This document shows positions 1-9,941 of a stretch of DNA of 64,000 bases, in pieces (the first letter of the stretch is position 1; every line of letters begins with the position of its first letter). The stretch lies in contig CAVTHT010000009.1 in NCBI GenBank assembly GCA_963734575.1, forward strand, positions 1 through 64,000. Reading direction: 5' to 3'. The notes beneath the pieces were generated by a model. That model did no database searches, was not told the DNA's origin, and saw nothing but the letters and a program-made list of their open reading frames with translations. The stretch comes from CAIWHR01 sp963734575 (GTDB lineage Bacteria > Pseudomonadota > Gammaproteobacteria > Burkholderiales > Casimicrobiaceae). A program made the position numbers and the translations under genes.

Positions 1-1
1 A

Positions 2-1030
2 TCACGGTTTGAAACTTTAAAGAGGCTTGTCGATTTTAACCCGGGTATTTACGGAATTATTTTTACCCGCACTAAAGCGGATGCGCAGGATATTACCGAA
101 AGATTGGTAAAGCAAGGTTATGACATTGAAGCGTTGCATGGTGACCTTACACAACAACAGCGTGATAAAGTAATGAAGCGGTTTAGAGAGAAAAGTATTC
201 AGTTGCTAATTGCAACCGATGTTGCCGCAAGAGGAATAGATGTAGAAGGCATTACGCATGTTATCAATTTTGAATTGCCTGATGATATTGAAGTATACAC
301 CCACAGGGCGGGGCGTACAGCACGTGCCGGTAAAAGCGGTATTTGCATTTCTATTTGCCATAGCAGGGAAGCATTTAAAATTCGCCAGCTGGAAAAAATG
401 GTGAATGCACAGTTCCACAGGCTTGATATTCCAAGTGGAAAAGATGTATGCCGTAAACAGTTTTTCTTTTTTATGGATAAACTTATTAATGCAGACATTT
501 CGTACGGTGACTATGAAACTTACATGCCCGATCTCCAGGAAAAATTTGCAGATATAAGTAAAGAAGAAGTATTGAAAAGAGTTGCTGCGCTTGAGTTTGA
601 TCATTTTTTAAAATATTATGAAAATGCTGATGACCTGAATGCAAGAACTGATGTAAGAGAAAGAAGATTCGAAAATAATAACATCCGCGATCGTGGTGTA
701 AGAAAGGAACGGCCGGCGTTTCAAAGAGACAATGGCTTTACAAGGCTTTTCATAAATCTTGGAACGAAGGATGGTTTTTTTAAAGCAAGTTTTTTGCAGT
801 TTATTTTAGATGAAAGCAATCTTAAAAAAGAAGTGCTCGGTAAAATTGATCTTCGTGATATGAATTCATGGATTGAAATAGATAAATCAGCCGCTGGGAA
901 AATGATTAAAAGTATGGACGGAAAAAAATATAACGGCAGGCTAATAAGAATGAATGAAGCGGATGGTGGTTTTAAAAAGCCATCTCATGAAGGAAGAAAA
1001 AGAATTCCTATGAATGAAAACCGGTACTAA
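2..1030 (+). CDS. DEAD-box RNA helicase, C-terminal part (5' end cut by window)
   Basis: ATP-dependent RNA helicase that remodels structured RNA or assembling ribosomes. The frame is open from base 2, so the N-terminal RecA domain with the Walker and DEAD motifs lies outside the window. What is visible is the second RecA domain with LIATDVAARGID (motif V) and HRAGRTAR (motif VI). After a charged linker comes an RRM-like DbpA-type RNA-binding domain beginning near RLFINLGTKDGFF. This layout fits the DeaD/CsdA/DbpA group common in Bacteroidota. The stop is followed by a strong hairpin terminator. No frameshift is seen in the visible part. Confidence 0.93.
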   Translation, partial: SRFETLKRLVDFNPGIYGIIFTRTKADAQDITERLVKQGYDIEALHGDLTQQQRDKVMKRFREKSIQLLIATDVAARGIDVEGITHVINFELPDDIEVYTHRAGRTARAGKSGICISICHSREAFKIRQLEKMVNAQFHRLDIPSGKDVCRKQFFFFMDKLINADISYGDYETYMPDLQEKFADISKEEVLKRVAALEFDHFLKYYENADDLNARTDVRERRFENNNIRDRGVRKERPAFQRDNGFTRLFINLGTKDGFFKASFLQFILDESNLKKEVLGKIDLRDMNSWIEIDKSAAGKMIKSMDGKKYNGRLIRMNEADGGFKKPSHEGRKRIPMNENRY

Positions 1031-1069
1031 CTTTAGCGCTTAAATATTTTGTGCATTGATATTATTTTG

Positions 1070-1099
1070 AAAAGCATTTTTAATTAAATGCTTTTTTTT
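1070..1099 (+). terminator. Rho-independent terminator after the helicase gene
   Basis: A 10-base stem (AAAAGCATTT with AAATGCTTTT) around a 6-base loop runs straight into more T residues, 40 bases after the helicase stop. The A-rich left arm means it could also work on the other strand, although no minus-strand gene ends here. Confidence 0.75.
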
Positions 1100-1160
1100 A
1101 TTTACCTCGGTTAACTTTACGTCGCAAACATTCGTCGTCTCCTCTTCAAAATATTTTTGC

Positions 1161-2231
1161 ATGAAAAATATTATCACCTCACTCATTTGTTTTCTTCTCT
1201 TATCGATTCCATCAGCGTTTGTTTATTCCCAATCAACCGCAGATTCGTTACTAAATTTCATTAAACAAAATAAAGAAAGGTCATCTCTCTTTCTTAAAAA
1301 AAATGATACGGTAATTGCCCGGCTTAATGAAGACAAATTAATGCCTCTTGCAAGTACTGTAAAAATTATTGTGGCTATAGAATTTGCCAAACAGGCTGCC
1401 CATAACGTTTTCAATAAAAATGAAAAAATTCCTTTAAGTGAATTGAATAAATATTATATACCAAACACAGACGGAGGCGCTCATCCAAGATGGATAAATT
1501 ATGAAAAGAGTCTTGGCCACATTATTAATGATAGTGTAAAATTAATTGATGTAGCAAGAGGCATGATTATTTTCAGCAGCAATGCCAACACTGAATATTT
1601 GATGGACCTTCTTGGCATTGATAAAATACAAAACAACATTCAGCTTTTAGGGTTAAAGGAACACACTCCTATTTACCCGCTGGTATCTTCTTTGTTTCTT
1701 TATCAAAATCCCAGGAAAATAAATGAGGATAAAATAATAAGGGTGATTAAAAAATTAAGTGATGAAGATTATGCAAAATCTGCATTATTAATTCATAACC
1801 AGTTAAAGAACGATAGTAATTACAAGAAGAAATTTCGCCCGCAGGATCTTACATTGAAGATGCAAAAAGAATGGAGCGATAGATTACCTGCGTCTACCAC
1901 AAAAGAATACGTGCAATTGTGTTCAATACTTAACAACAGGAAATATTTTGATAGCAGCACTTACAAGGTGCTCGCTGAAGTTCTTGAAACATTGATGGAA
2001 GTTCCAGCAAACAAAGCTTGGCTTTTACATGCAGGGATGAAGGGAGGCTCAACAATGTTTGTACTTACAAAAGCATTATATGCTACATTGAAAGACGGAA
2101 CAAAAATAGAAATGGCCTATTTCTTCAACGATCTAACGGGGGAAGAAAACATGCGGCTTCAAATGTGGATGAATAATTTTGAAATAAGAGTTTTAACTGA
2201 TGAAAAATTCAGAAAGCAAATGGTTTTTTAA
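1161..2231 (+). CDS. Secreted serine hydrolase, class A beta-lactamase-like fold
   Basis: A 356-residue exported protein with an N-terminal signal peptide ending near VYSQS. It has the landmarks of penicillin-recognising serine enzymes: STVK (S65-xx-K68) as the nucleophile motif, SSNAN near the middle in the place of the SDN loop, and KGGS near the C-terminus in the place of KTG. Known members hydrolyse beta-lactams or related amides and esters. The substituted KTG motif means true lactamase activity cannot be assumed. It stands alone between the helicase terminator and a convergent gene. The ATG at 1161 is chosen because the signal peptide starts there. Confidence 0.8.
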   Translation: MKNIITSLICFLLLSIPSAFVYSQSTADSLLNFIKQNKERSSLFLKKNDTVIARLNEDKLMPLASTVKIIVAIEFAKQAAHNVFNKNEKIPLSELNKYYIPNTDGGAHPRWINYEKSLGHIINDSVKLIDVARGMIIFSSNANTEYLMDLLGIDKIQNNIQLLGLKEHTPIYPLVSSLFLYQNPRKINEDKIIRVIKKLSDEDYAKSALLIHNQLKNDSNYKKKFRPQDLTLKMQKEWSDRLPASTTKEYVQLCSILNNRKYFDSSTYKVLAEVLETLMEVPANKAWLLHAGMKGGSTMFVLTKALYATLKDGTKIEMAYFFNDLTGEENMRLQMWMNNFEIRVLTDEKFRKQMVF

Positions 2232-2287
2232 AACGACAACAGTTTCTTTACATCGTACATCCGACATCGTACATCGTACAACTGATA

Positions 2288-3379
2288 TCATATTCGCCCA
2301 TACTTTTTATAATACGCCATAAGAGTTGCAATTACTTCATTATAGCTTCTGAGGCCCTGCGGCTGCTGGTTTACCTGTAAATATTTCCCATAGAGCCAGG
2401 TTATTGCCGGCTCAAAAACATTCACGTATTTTTTATTAAAGAGGCGCCATTCCAACAGGTCAGCTTTCACCGCAGGAATCAATTGAGTGGCGGCAATTTT
2501 AGAAGCAGTGGAATCAAAATAATATACCTCACGGTTGGCATACACGAAAAGATCAAGGTATGTTGAATATTGAAATAATGTATCATGAGAATTAACTGCA
2601 GCAAGATATCCTGAGAAATTAGCCTCGTCTTCTTTTGCATACCCCACCTGGTGTCCCATTTCGTGTAAGGTAATATAAGGAAGCAAAAATTTCGGAACAG
2701 TAGTGTTTACCTGGGCTTCGCCGGTAAAAGGATTATAATATCCTGTAAATCCAAGATAATCTCCCATCAATCCATATAAAGAAGATTTTATTGAAGTGTT
2801 TCTATATTTCATGAACGGGTAAACAATTGCTGCATCATCATAACATGCTTTTGCTCTTTCGAATAATTCTTTTTTATTGGGATAAGAAAAACTTTTATTA
2901 ACAAGCAACTGTTTTGTCTCATTTACTTTTTGCAGCAGCAAATCCTGCATCAATTTAAGATTCACCGTATCATAATCAATCTTCGGTAAATTCAATTGCC
3001 ATGCAATTCCTTTGCGGTTATAATTTAATCCCCAAAAAATATTGAAAACAATATAGATACCTAAAAAAATTAAGATCAGCTTCCACAATTTTTTTACAAA
3101 TAAATCCCGGGTAAATTTCTTCTTAAAAAGTAGCGCAGTGTTTTTAATAAGTTTTAAAAAAATCCATAAACCCGCAACGAAATATAAAATATCTCCGACA
3201 CTGAAAGGTATCCATCCAAATAAAAATCTTAAAATGGCAGAAAAAAAATAATAGAAATCGTTGGTGTAAAAATTTTCAACATGGTAATTATTTTGCGCCC
3301 ATAATTTTATACCAATTATAAGAAGAAGCGCTGTTAACCAAACCCATTTTTGCTTTTTAAAACTGCTCAGGATACCCAT
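2288..3379 (-). CDS. DUF3810 family membrane-anchored metalloprotease-like protein
   Basis: A 363-residue protein with two or three N-terminal membrane segments (the first around WLTALLLIIGIKLWA) followed by a large extracytoplasmic domain. That domain contains LHEMGHQVGYAKE, an HExxH zinc-binding motif followed by a downstream glutamate. DUF3810 proteins are widespread in Bacteroidota and Firmicutes and are predicted zinc peptidases of unknown substrate. The gene is intact, converges with the serine hydrolase, and is divergent from the DUF177 gene. Function beyond predicted peptidase activity is not known. Confidence 0.85.
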   Translation of the reverse strand: MGILSSFKKQKWVWLTALLLIIGIKLWAQNNYHVENFYTNDFYYFFSAILRFLFGWIPFSVGDILYFVAGLWIFLKLIKNTALLFKKKFTRDLFVKKLWKLILIFLGIYIVFNIFWGLNYNRKGIAWQLNLPKIDYDTVNLKLMQDLLLQKVNETKQLLVNKSFSYPNKKELFERAKACYDDAAIVYPFMKYRNTSIKSSLYGLMGDYLGFTGYYNPFTGEAQVNTTVPKFLLPYITLHEMGHQVGYAKEDEANFSGYLAAVNSHDTLFQYSTYLDLFVYANREVYYFDSTASKIAATQLIPAVKADLLEWRLFNKKYVNVFEPAITWLYGKYLQVNQQPQGLRSYNEVIATLMAYYKKYGRI

Positions 3380-3536
3380 ATTATAAAGGAACGGAATTTA
3401 CAATCAAATCGATTTTTAGAGGCATTATGCATCGAAGTTAATTGAAAGAGCAGGTTTAACGGGATTTTTAATAGGGTAAAATGCATAAATATCTAATTTT
3501 ACTGCATTCTTATGAAAAAAATTAATTGATTTTCCT

Positions 3537-3544
3537 TACCTTTG
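3537..3544 (+). promoter_or_regulatory. Candidate Bacteroidota -7 promoter element (TACCTTTG)
   Basis: TACCTTTG matches the TAnnTTTG element recognised by the Bacteroidota primary sigma factor and lies 20 bases before the DUF177 start codon. A clear -33 TTTG at the usual spacing is not visible, so the assignment rests on one element plus position. Confidence 0.4.
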
Positions 3545-3564
3545 CCCCCCTTTAATTTGATATC

Positions 3565-4212
3565 ATGGGAAACAGGCGCAAGTTTGACATTGCCTTCGTT
3601 GGTTTAAAGCCTGGAATTCATGAATTTAACTACGAGGTGGATGAAAAGTTCTTTGCAGATTACCAGCAGGCAGATTTCAACAATTGCCAGGCAAATATAA
3701 AGCTGACACTCGAAAAAAATACATCATTCATGATGTTGAAATTTGAAGTGGGCGGCAGTGTAAATGTTATTTGCGACAGGTGCGGAAATACATTACCATT
3801 AAATCTTTGGGATGAATTTAACATGGTGGTAAAGCAGGTTGAAAATCCGGACGAGATGAATGAAAGTGAAGAAGACCCGGATATTTTTTATATCTCAAGA
3901 ACAGAAAGCCATTTGCACCTTGCAGATTGGATTTATGAATTTGTATCGCTGAGTATTCCAATGCAACGAATGTGCAGTGAGCAGGAAATGGGTGGTCCAC
4001 AGTGTAATAAAGAAATACTCGCCATGCTAAAAAAAATGGAGTCGGGAGTAATTGAAAATAATCATCCTTTGCAAAAAGGACTTGAAAAATTTAAGAAAAA
4101 AACAATAATTTATATATTTAATTTACGGTTATGCCAAATCCAAAACGCAGACATAGTCAGCAAAGAAGTGCAAAAAGAAGAACACATTATAAAGCAGATG
4201 CTCCTACATTGA
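3565..4212 (+). CDS. DUF177 (YceD-like) protein, probable frameshift at 3' end
   Basis: YceD-family proteins are linked to 23S rRNA accumulation and are typically encoded just before rpmF, as here. A pair of cysteines in ICDRCG is visible about one third in, and a second pair (C at RMCSEQ and QCN) further on, as in metal-binding members. As written, the frame overlaps rpmF by about 80 bases in another phase, which is unlikely. A one-base length error in the A-run near 4095-4102 would place a stop at 4119-4121, just before the rpmF start. The true product is therefore probably about 185 residues. Confidence 0.8.
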   Translation: MGNRRKFDIAFVGLKPGIHEFNYEVDEKFFADYQQADFNNCQANIKLTLEKNTSFMMLKFEVGGSVNVICDRCGNTLPLNLWDEFNMVVKQVENPDEMNESEEDPDIFYISRTESHLHLADWIYEFVSLSIPMQRMCSEQEMGGPQCNKEILAMLKKMESGVIENNHPLQKGLEKFKKKTIIYIFNLRLCQIQNADIVSKEVQKEEHIIKQMLLH

Positions 4213-4325
4213 GCGTTGACAGTACAACAGGTGAAACTCATGTACGCCATCGTGCACATGTAAGCGAAGGAAAACTTTATTACAAAGGAAAAGTAGTTGC
4301 AGAAAAAGCGCCTTCGAAAGCCTGA
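4131..4325 (+). CDS. rpmF: 50S ribosomal protein L32
   Basis: A 64-residue, strongly basic protein beginning MPNPKRRHSQQR, the typical L32 N-terminus, with the conserved HRAHVSEGKLYYKG end. This is the non-cysteine form of L32, lacking the zinc-finger CxxC pairs of some paralogues. It is a structural protein of the large ribosomal subunit. It lies between the DUF177 gene and plsX, the classic yceD-rpmF-plsX order. A terminator-like hairpin follows, so plsX may be transcribed separately or by read-through. Confidence 0.96.
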   Translation: MPNPKRRHSQQRSAKRRTHYKADAPTLSVDSTTGETHVRHRAHVSEGKLYYKGKVVAEKAPSKA

Positions 4326-4353
4326 TTAAGCAGGTTCAATATTTTTATAATTT

Positions 4354-4399
4354 CCAAAAATAAAGTTTGATTAACTTCAACTTTGTTTTTGGATTTTTT
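4354..4399 (+). terminator. Terminator between rpmF and plsX
   Basis: CCAAAAATAAAGTT pairs with AACTTTGTTTTTGG (one G-T pair) around an 11-base loop, followed by a T-rich run. It begins 29 bases after the rpmF stop. Confidence 0.6.
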
Positions 4400-4461
4400 A
4401 TTTAGAATAACTAGCAACCATCTTTACTTTTATTAAGATCATCATCAGTTAATTTTATACT

Positions 4462-5403
4462 ATGAATATTGCACTGGATATGATGGGCGGGGATTTTGCT
4501 CCATTGGAAGCTGTAAAAGGTGTACAGCTTTTTTGTTCACAAAATCAGCAGCAGGTAAACCTTAATTCTTATAGGTGATGAACAAAAAATTAATCCTCTT
4601 TTATCTGAATATAAAATAGCTTCTGAAAATATTAAAGTTGTACATGCAGCAGCAGGTAATTGAAATGCATGAACATCCTACAAAAGCTTTAAAAGAAAAA
4701 CAACAATCTTCCATTGCAATAGGATTTCATTTATTGGCAACCGGCAAAGTTGATGCATTCATAAGCGCAGGAAATACCGGCGCTATGATGGTCGGTTCAT
4801 TGTTCAGCATTAAAGCAATTGAAGGAGTACAACGGCCAACCATAGGCGCTTATCTTCCGAAAGAAAACGGTGAGCTTTCTTTATTGGTGGATGTTGGGCT
4901 TAACAGCGATTGCAAACCTGAAAACTTAAACCAGTTTGCGGTGCTGGTTCTTTGTTTGCCAAGTATATTTTAAACACACCGGATCCTCGTGTCGCTCTTA
5001 TAAATTTGGGCGAAGAAGAAGGCAAAGGTAATCTGCTTACCAGGCTGCTTATCCTTTATTGAAAGAAAACAATCAAATCAATTTTGTTGGAAATGCAGAA
5101 GGCCGCGATCTTTTAAAAGATAAAGCTGATGTTTATGTGTGTGATGGATTTACCGGAAATGTTATTTTAAAATTTGCAGAATCCATTTATGATATTGTAC
5201 AAAACAGGAAAATTGAAGATGAACATTTCAACCGTTTCAATTTTGAAATTTATGGTGGCGTTCCTGTATTGGGCGTAAACAAACCTGTAATAATCGGTCA
5301 TGGCATATCGCATGCAAAAGCTTTTGACAACATGATTAGAATGGCAAAAAAAATGCTTGATGAAAATTTGATAGATAAGATGAGAAGTAGTTTTGCGGGT
5401 TAG
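4462..5403 (+). CDS. plsX: Phosphate acyltransferase PlsX (frameshifted)
   Basis: PlsX makes acyl-phosphate from acyl-ACP at the start of phospholipid synthesis. The start MNIALDMMGGDFAP is diagnostic. Further conserved blocks are SAGNTGAMM, VDVGLNSDCKPE, NAEGRDLL, DGFTGNVILK and GHGISHAKA. The gene is read in several frames: breaks lie near 4560, near 4940 (just after NLNQFAVL) and near 5045, with another probable error around 4645. All family blocks are present in order and the total length is normal, so sequence errors are more likely than a decayed gene. The usual fabH partner does not follow. Confidence 0.88.
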
Positions 5404-5430
5404 TAACAAATAGAGAACATAAGTGGTTAA

Positions 5431-5823
5431 ATCAAAATACATATCGGATATTTTGGAGTTGCTTCTGATGGTGACAAGGAAGGCATTGCTATAAGACCTC
5501 AATTAGATTATTTAACAGACATTAACTATGACTACACTAGTCGAGGGCAATTTGTTAGGTTTTCACATAGCGAAGAAATTACCAAACACAGATCCATTAA
5601 AGATGACCTTATCCTCAAAGGGGTAAAAATAAAGACAACAGAATATGCAATTGAGGCAGACGCTACCTTGTTTTTGAAAAACGGAGTAATAGACTACTTG
5701 GAGATATGGTGTTACGATGGGGATTATCCAAAGACCAGACTTAACAAAATATACTTTGATGCAAATTTGGAAAAATTCACCTGGAAGGCTACTAACTGTG
5801 GAATAAAAAAAGCAAATGTTTAA
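5431..5823 (+). CDS. Hypothetical protein fragment without a start codon
   Basis: An open frame of about 130 codons, bounded upstream by a stop at 5428, with no ATG near its beginning. It reads as a plausible hydrophilic protein (HIGYFGVASDGDKEG at the start, LEIWCYDGDYPKTRLNKIYF near the end). Codon use resembles its neighbours. The lack of a start and the stop just upstream suggest that the 5' end is lost or shifted by an indel. I do not recognise the family. It occupies the place where fabH is often found after plsX, but it is not FabH. Confidence 0.45.
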   Translation: MKIHIGYFGVASDGDKEGIAIRPQLDYLTDINYDYTSRGQFVRFSHSEEITKHRSIKDDLILKGVKIKTTEYAIEADATLFLKNGVIDYLEIWCYDGDYPKTRLNKIYFDANLEKFTWKATNCGIKKANV

Positions 5824-5912
5824 ATAGCGGTAATATAGCCGTGGTCATTATATCCCCGTTATCCTAACCCTTTATTGATTATTTTTACTACAGTTATATT
5901 ACAAAATACCTG

Positions 5913-7822
5913 ATGATCTGTAGCAAGAAAACTTTACGATGTTTGTTATTGACCTGCATCTTTTATTTGCTGCAATTTGGCTTATATGCACAAACGGATT
6001 CTATTCCGAAAAAGACAGTAACACGATACTTTATCTAAAAAACCGAACAGGATACCCTGCAAAGAAAATCTTTAGACGAATATCTTAAAACAAGAAAAGG
6101 ATTTTTTGGTAAAATGTTTAAGGGCCTTACAAGGGATACAACAGATGTACAAAAAGCAAATGATCTGAAACGAAATGATGCTCCTTATAAACTATTTGAA
6201 GGAGCAGTAATAAGGCATATAATTATTAAAGACTTGCCTTTCGGTATCGCACTTACTGATACTTCTAAAAAAGTGGTTACCGTATTCACCCGGCTTGCAA
6301 ACACATTGCATCATACCACTCGTACAACAGTAATTCGAAATAATCTTTTTTTCAGGGAGCATGAATTGCTGGCTCCTTATCTTATGGCTGATAATGAAAC
6401 GTACCTCCGGCAATTGCCTTATATCCAGGATGCAATTATAGAAGTAGAACCGGCGCATGACCTTAGCCTGGATTCTGTTGATGTATATGTTGTTGTAAAA
6501 GACCTGTTTTCTTTAGGCGTATCTGTTGCATCAATGGGTTAAAAAACACTGATATTGCAGTAAAAGAAGATAACATTACAGGTTCGGGAAATGGCATTTG
6601 TTATCCATGGGCTTTATGACATCAGCAGGCGAAAAAATTTCGGTGGTGGTATTGAATATGTTTTAAGAAATATAGGCAGCAGCTTTATCAATTTTAATGC
6701 AGGTTATCAAAGTTATTATCCGAGTATTATAGGTCTTAAAGAAGAAAATTTTTATTATCTCAGGCTTACAAAGCCATTAGTAAATCGTTATAGTCACTGG
6801 ACTTATGAGTTGGATGGCTCTTACCATTCTACCAGGAATATGTATTCTTCCGATTCAATCTATTTTTCTGATATCCGGTACAGGTTTTATAATATAGATG
6901 CATGGGCAGGATATAACATTAATGCAACCGGCTTTACAACGATAACGGAAGATAAAAGATTAAGAAAATTGATAGGCCTGAGAGTTATTGACCAACAATT
7001 CCAGGAACTACCTGATAAATATATTTCTCTATATAACTGGCGGTATGCAAGCCTCACAGGAGTTCTGGCATCTTTATCTTTTTACAGGCAAAATTTTTAT
7101 AAATCACAGTTTATTTATGCGTTTGGAATTAATGAAGATATTCCTGAAGGCTTAAATCTTACCATAACTGCAGGTTATACAAAAAAACAGGGTTTATCAA
7201 GGCCCTTTATAGGCCTTAATTATGAGCGATCTACTTTCAATTCAAGAAATAATTATTTCAGTTATGCTTTGCGTGCAGAAGGCTACCTCAATCATAAAGA
7301 TGTTGAAGATATAAACCTGTTTGGAACCATTGATTATTTTGATCATTTAAAAGCTATGGGTGCTAAATGGAAACAACGCACTTTTATTGATATTGGTGTC
7401 GCCAAACAAATAAACACTATCCTAAACGAGCCATTATATATAGATAGTAAATATGGTTTGCCTGAATTTAGAAATGGACAAGTTGGTGGTTCCCTTCGCA
7501 CCTCCATTAAAGCAGAATCTGTTTTTTATAGCCCATGGACTCTTGAATCATTTCGGTTTGCACCATTTGTTTTTAGTAATGCAGGGCTTTTCACGCCTTA
7601 TAATACCCGAATAAATACACAGTAGTATTTATACAATTAGTTGGTGGAGGTTTAAGAACAAGAAATGAAAGTCTGATTTTCGGAACACTGGAACTTAAAG
7701 GTTATTACTTCCTGAAAAAAAATATTTACAATGAGAATTGGCGATTCGACATTAGTACAGATATAACTTTCAAATACAATGCACAATTAGCAAGAAAGCC
7801 TGATTTTATCCAGGTAAACTAA
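5913..7822 (+). CDS. Outer-membrane beta-barrel protein, BamA/TamA-like (frameshifted)
   Basis: Starts with a signal peptide (ATG at 5913, ending near GLYAQT). Then comes a basic stretch RKGFFGKMFKGLTRD, a POTRA-like region with YLRQLPYIQDAIIEVEP, and a long C-terminal barrel rich in alternating aromatic residues (for example FNAGYQSYYPS, DGSYHSTRNMY, KGYYFLKKNIY). This fits Bacteroidota proteins of the Omp85/surface-antigen type that insert proteins into the outer membrane. The frame breaks near 6030, 6540 and 7620. Coding sense continues across each break, so the complete protein would be about 630 residues. The exact substrate is unknown. Confidence 0.7.
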
Positions 7823-7862
7823 TGAAGTTTTATCCGGGAATTTACAGCGAAATGCATAAAAC

Positions 7863-7936
7863 AAAAAGCATCTGATTTTGTCTTTTTTACAATCTCAATT
7901 GCTTGAAATTATAATTAAACTAATCTGATGCTTTTT
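7863..7936. repeat. Inverted repeat in a 370-base gap; possible terminator
   Basis: AAAAAGCATCTGATT and AATCTGATGCTTTTT form a 15-base stem with one mismatch around a long AT-rich loop, 40 bases after the barrel-protein stop. The right arm ends in T residues. The rest of the gap (7823-8194) is AT-rich and shows no other feature I can support. Confidence 0.35.
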
Positions 7937-8194
7937 TGCTGAAAGCTTTGATCTTTTAAGGGATTTCTACTTCCAACTTTGTACCTCTAAGATACATACT
8001 GAACGTATCGTTTTCCAAATTTTTTGATTGGTTGTTCTGCACCTGTTCTGCACAAAGTTATGCACAGGCAATAGGCATAATCAATGAAGATTATTTATTT
8101 ATTGAAGTAAGTAATTTTCATAAAACTATGCATCTATATAAATTGATTATTGTGTTATAACAAATAAATATTCGTCAGATAGCTTTACAAATTA

Positions 8195-8561
8195 ATGCCA
8201 TTTAGATATCTTGTATTCAAATCACAAGCTTTGAGAAATTTATACAGAAAATATTTTGAACTGACTTTCTGGATTACAGCTCTTGTTTTGTTAGCTATAA
8301 TGCCATCCGGGTAACTGACCCTCATTATTCATTTTGCATTATTTAAATTTATGGGATTGAAATTTTGCCCCGGTTGCGGTCTTGGCCATTCCATCAGTTA
8401 TTTATTTCATGGAGATATTCAGTGCATCATTTTCAGCACATCCGTTGGGAATTTTTGCTGTAATTATTCTCCTAGCTCAGGATATACAATTTATTTCGCT
8501 TACATATATTTTCAAAAACTATAAAACACAATTATGGAATACAATAATACAAATTCAGTAA
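8195..8561 (+). CDS. DUF2752 membrane protein (frameshifted)
   Basis: Small membrane protein family of unknown function. The signature FCPGCGLGHSI followed by YLFHGD is clear, with hydrophobic segments before it (FWITALVLLAIMPSG) and after it (GIFAVIILLAQDIQFISL). Frame breaks occur near 8310 and 8421. The final frame ends at 8559-8561 and overlaps the start of the next gene by 28 bases. DUF2752 genes are commonly paired with TM2-domain genes in Bacteroidota, as here, which supports reading these fragments as one gene. Confidence 0.72.
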
Positions 8562-8917
8562 ACCCGGTGCTCTTAAAATATCTGTATGATATTACACCGG
8601 AAGAATTAATTACCATTAATTCCCGCACACAGGGTTTTGGTGATGATGAACTAACTCATTTCTGTATGATCTATCGTTCAAAAAGAAAAGACCCGCAAAC
8701 AATTTTATTATTATGCCTGCTTGGCCTGGTGTGTGTATCCGGCATTCACCGGTTTGTTATTGGGCAGGTTGGCATGGGCATTCTCTATTTTTTTACCGGT
8801 GGTTTATGTCTTATAGGAACTATAGTAGATGCAATCAATCACAAGGATCTTGCAATGGAATATAATGGCAAAATGATTGCAGAAACTTTATCGATGTTGA
8901 ATATGATTAAAAGATAA
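8534..8917 (+). CDS. TM2 domain-containing membrane protein
   Basis: A 127-residue protein with a charged N-terminal half and a C-terminal TM2 domain: two membrane helices around LCLLGLVCVSGIHRFVIGQ and GMGILYFFTGGLCLIGTIVD. The G-x-HRF-x-G turn and the D after the second helix are family hallmarks. The role of bacterial TM2 proteins is not established. The start overlaps the upstream DUF2752 gene, suggesting one operon. Confidence 0.85.
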   Translation: MEYNNTNSVNPVLLKYLYDITPEELITINSRTQGFGDDELTHFCMIYRSKRKDPQTILLLCLLGLVCVSGIHRFVIGQVGMGILYFFTGGLCLIGTIVDAINHKDLAMEYNGKMIAETLSMLNMIKR

Positions 8918-9094
8918 AATCATTTATTGGTTTTCCATAAAATTTTTTTTCTTAATTAGCAGTAACGAAAACAATTCTTGCGAATTGAATTCATTTAAAA
9001 TAGCATTGCAATCCTGGATAATCAAAATTCGTTAAAGATCATAGAGTCTTGATTTTTACGCCTAATACTAATAAGATTTAATAGAATTTATTTG

Positions 9095-9608
9095 ATGAAA
9101 CTAACCAAAGCCACGTTGAAAGGATATACCGCAGTTAGTAATCTTAATCAACAGCGCTTATCGCGGGGATGAGTTCAAAAAAAGGATGGACGACAGAAGC
9201 TGACTTGCTTGATGGTATTAGAACTGATGCCGGGAGTCTTAAACAAATGATCAATAGAAAAGCAGGCTATTATTTTACAATCTTTTAATGAAAATAACTG
9301 TATTGCAGGGTTGCGTTTATCTCGAAAAAAGACAAAACAAAATGTATTTGGGAATGCTTACTGTTTCCCCTTTAGAACAGGCAAAAGGAATTGGCAAACA
9401 ACTTTTAATTGAAGCTGAAAAATATGCACAATAGCAAAAATGTTCTATCATCGAAATGACGGTAATTTCTGTTCGTACCGAACTTATCGCATGGTATCAG
9501 AAACATGGTTATAAAAATACCGGCGAGACAAAGACCTTTCCTACAGATATAAAATTTGGAATACCGAAACAACCACTTGAATTTATAGTGATGCAAAAGG
9601 AAATTTAA
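9095..9608 (+). CDS. GNAT family N-acetyltransferase (frameshifted)
   Basis: Acetyl-CoA-dependent N-acetyltransferase fold. Conserved elements are visible in different frames: YRGDESKKGWTTEADLL near the start, YLGMLTVSPLEQAKGIGKQLL, which holds the acetyl-CoA-binding Q/R-x-x-G-x-G/A loop, and a C-terminal AWYQKHGYKNTGE. At least three frame breaks and an in-frame TAG after EKYAQ interrupt it. The order and length are right for a protein of about 170 residues, so sequencing errors or a recent pseudogene are both possible. The substrate is unknown. Confidence 0.65.
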
Positions 9609-9671
9609 GCTACTAGAAAAATTTTTTTCTTATAATCTTTGAAATCTATTTATTTTATTTTTGAATTATAA

Positions 9672-9744
9672 GCCAATTTAGCTCAGGTGGTAGAGCAGCA
9701 CCCTCGTAATGTGCAGGTCGTTGGTTCGAGTCCAATAATTGGCT
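9672..9744 (+). tRNA. tRNA-Thr (anticodon CGU)
   Basis: A 73-base cloverleaf. The 7-bp acceptor stem is perfect (GCCAATT/AATTGGC), the D arm GCTC-GAGC, the anticodon loop CTCGTAA giving CGT, and the T arm GTTGG-TTCGAGT-CCAAT. The anticodon stem has one mismatch next to the loop. No CCA is encoded, as is usual in Bacteroidota. Confidence 0.9.
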
Positions 9745-9941
9745 CTTTGAAATTTAAAAGAAAATGTAAGCCCGTAAATCGGATTTAATTTACAACAGTA
9801 AAAAAAAATTAATTACATTTTCTTTTTGTTTAAATATTCTCTATATTTAGTCATACGATTGTTCTACAAGATTTCCTTTCCCGATTGCTAAGCACCTGCT
9901 GATTTTTAAACAAATTATTTCTTTAACCAAAAACAGTTTTT

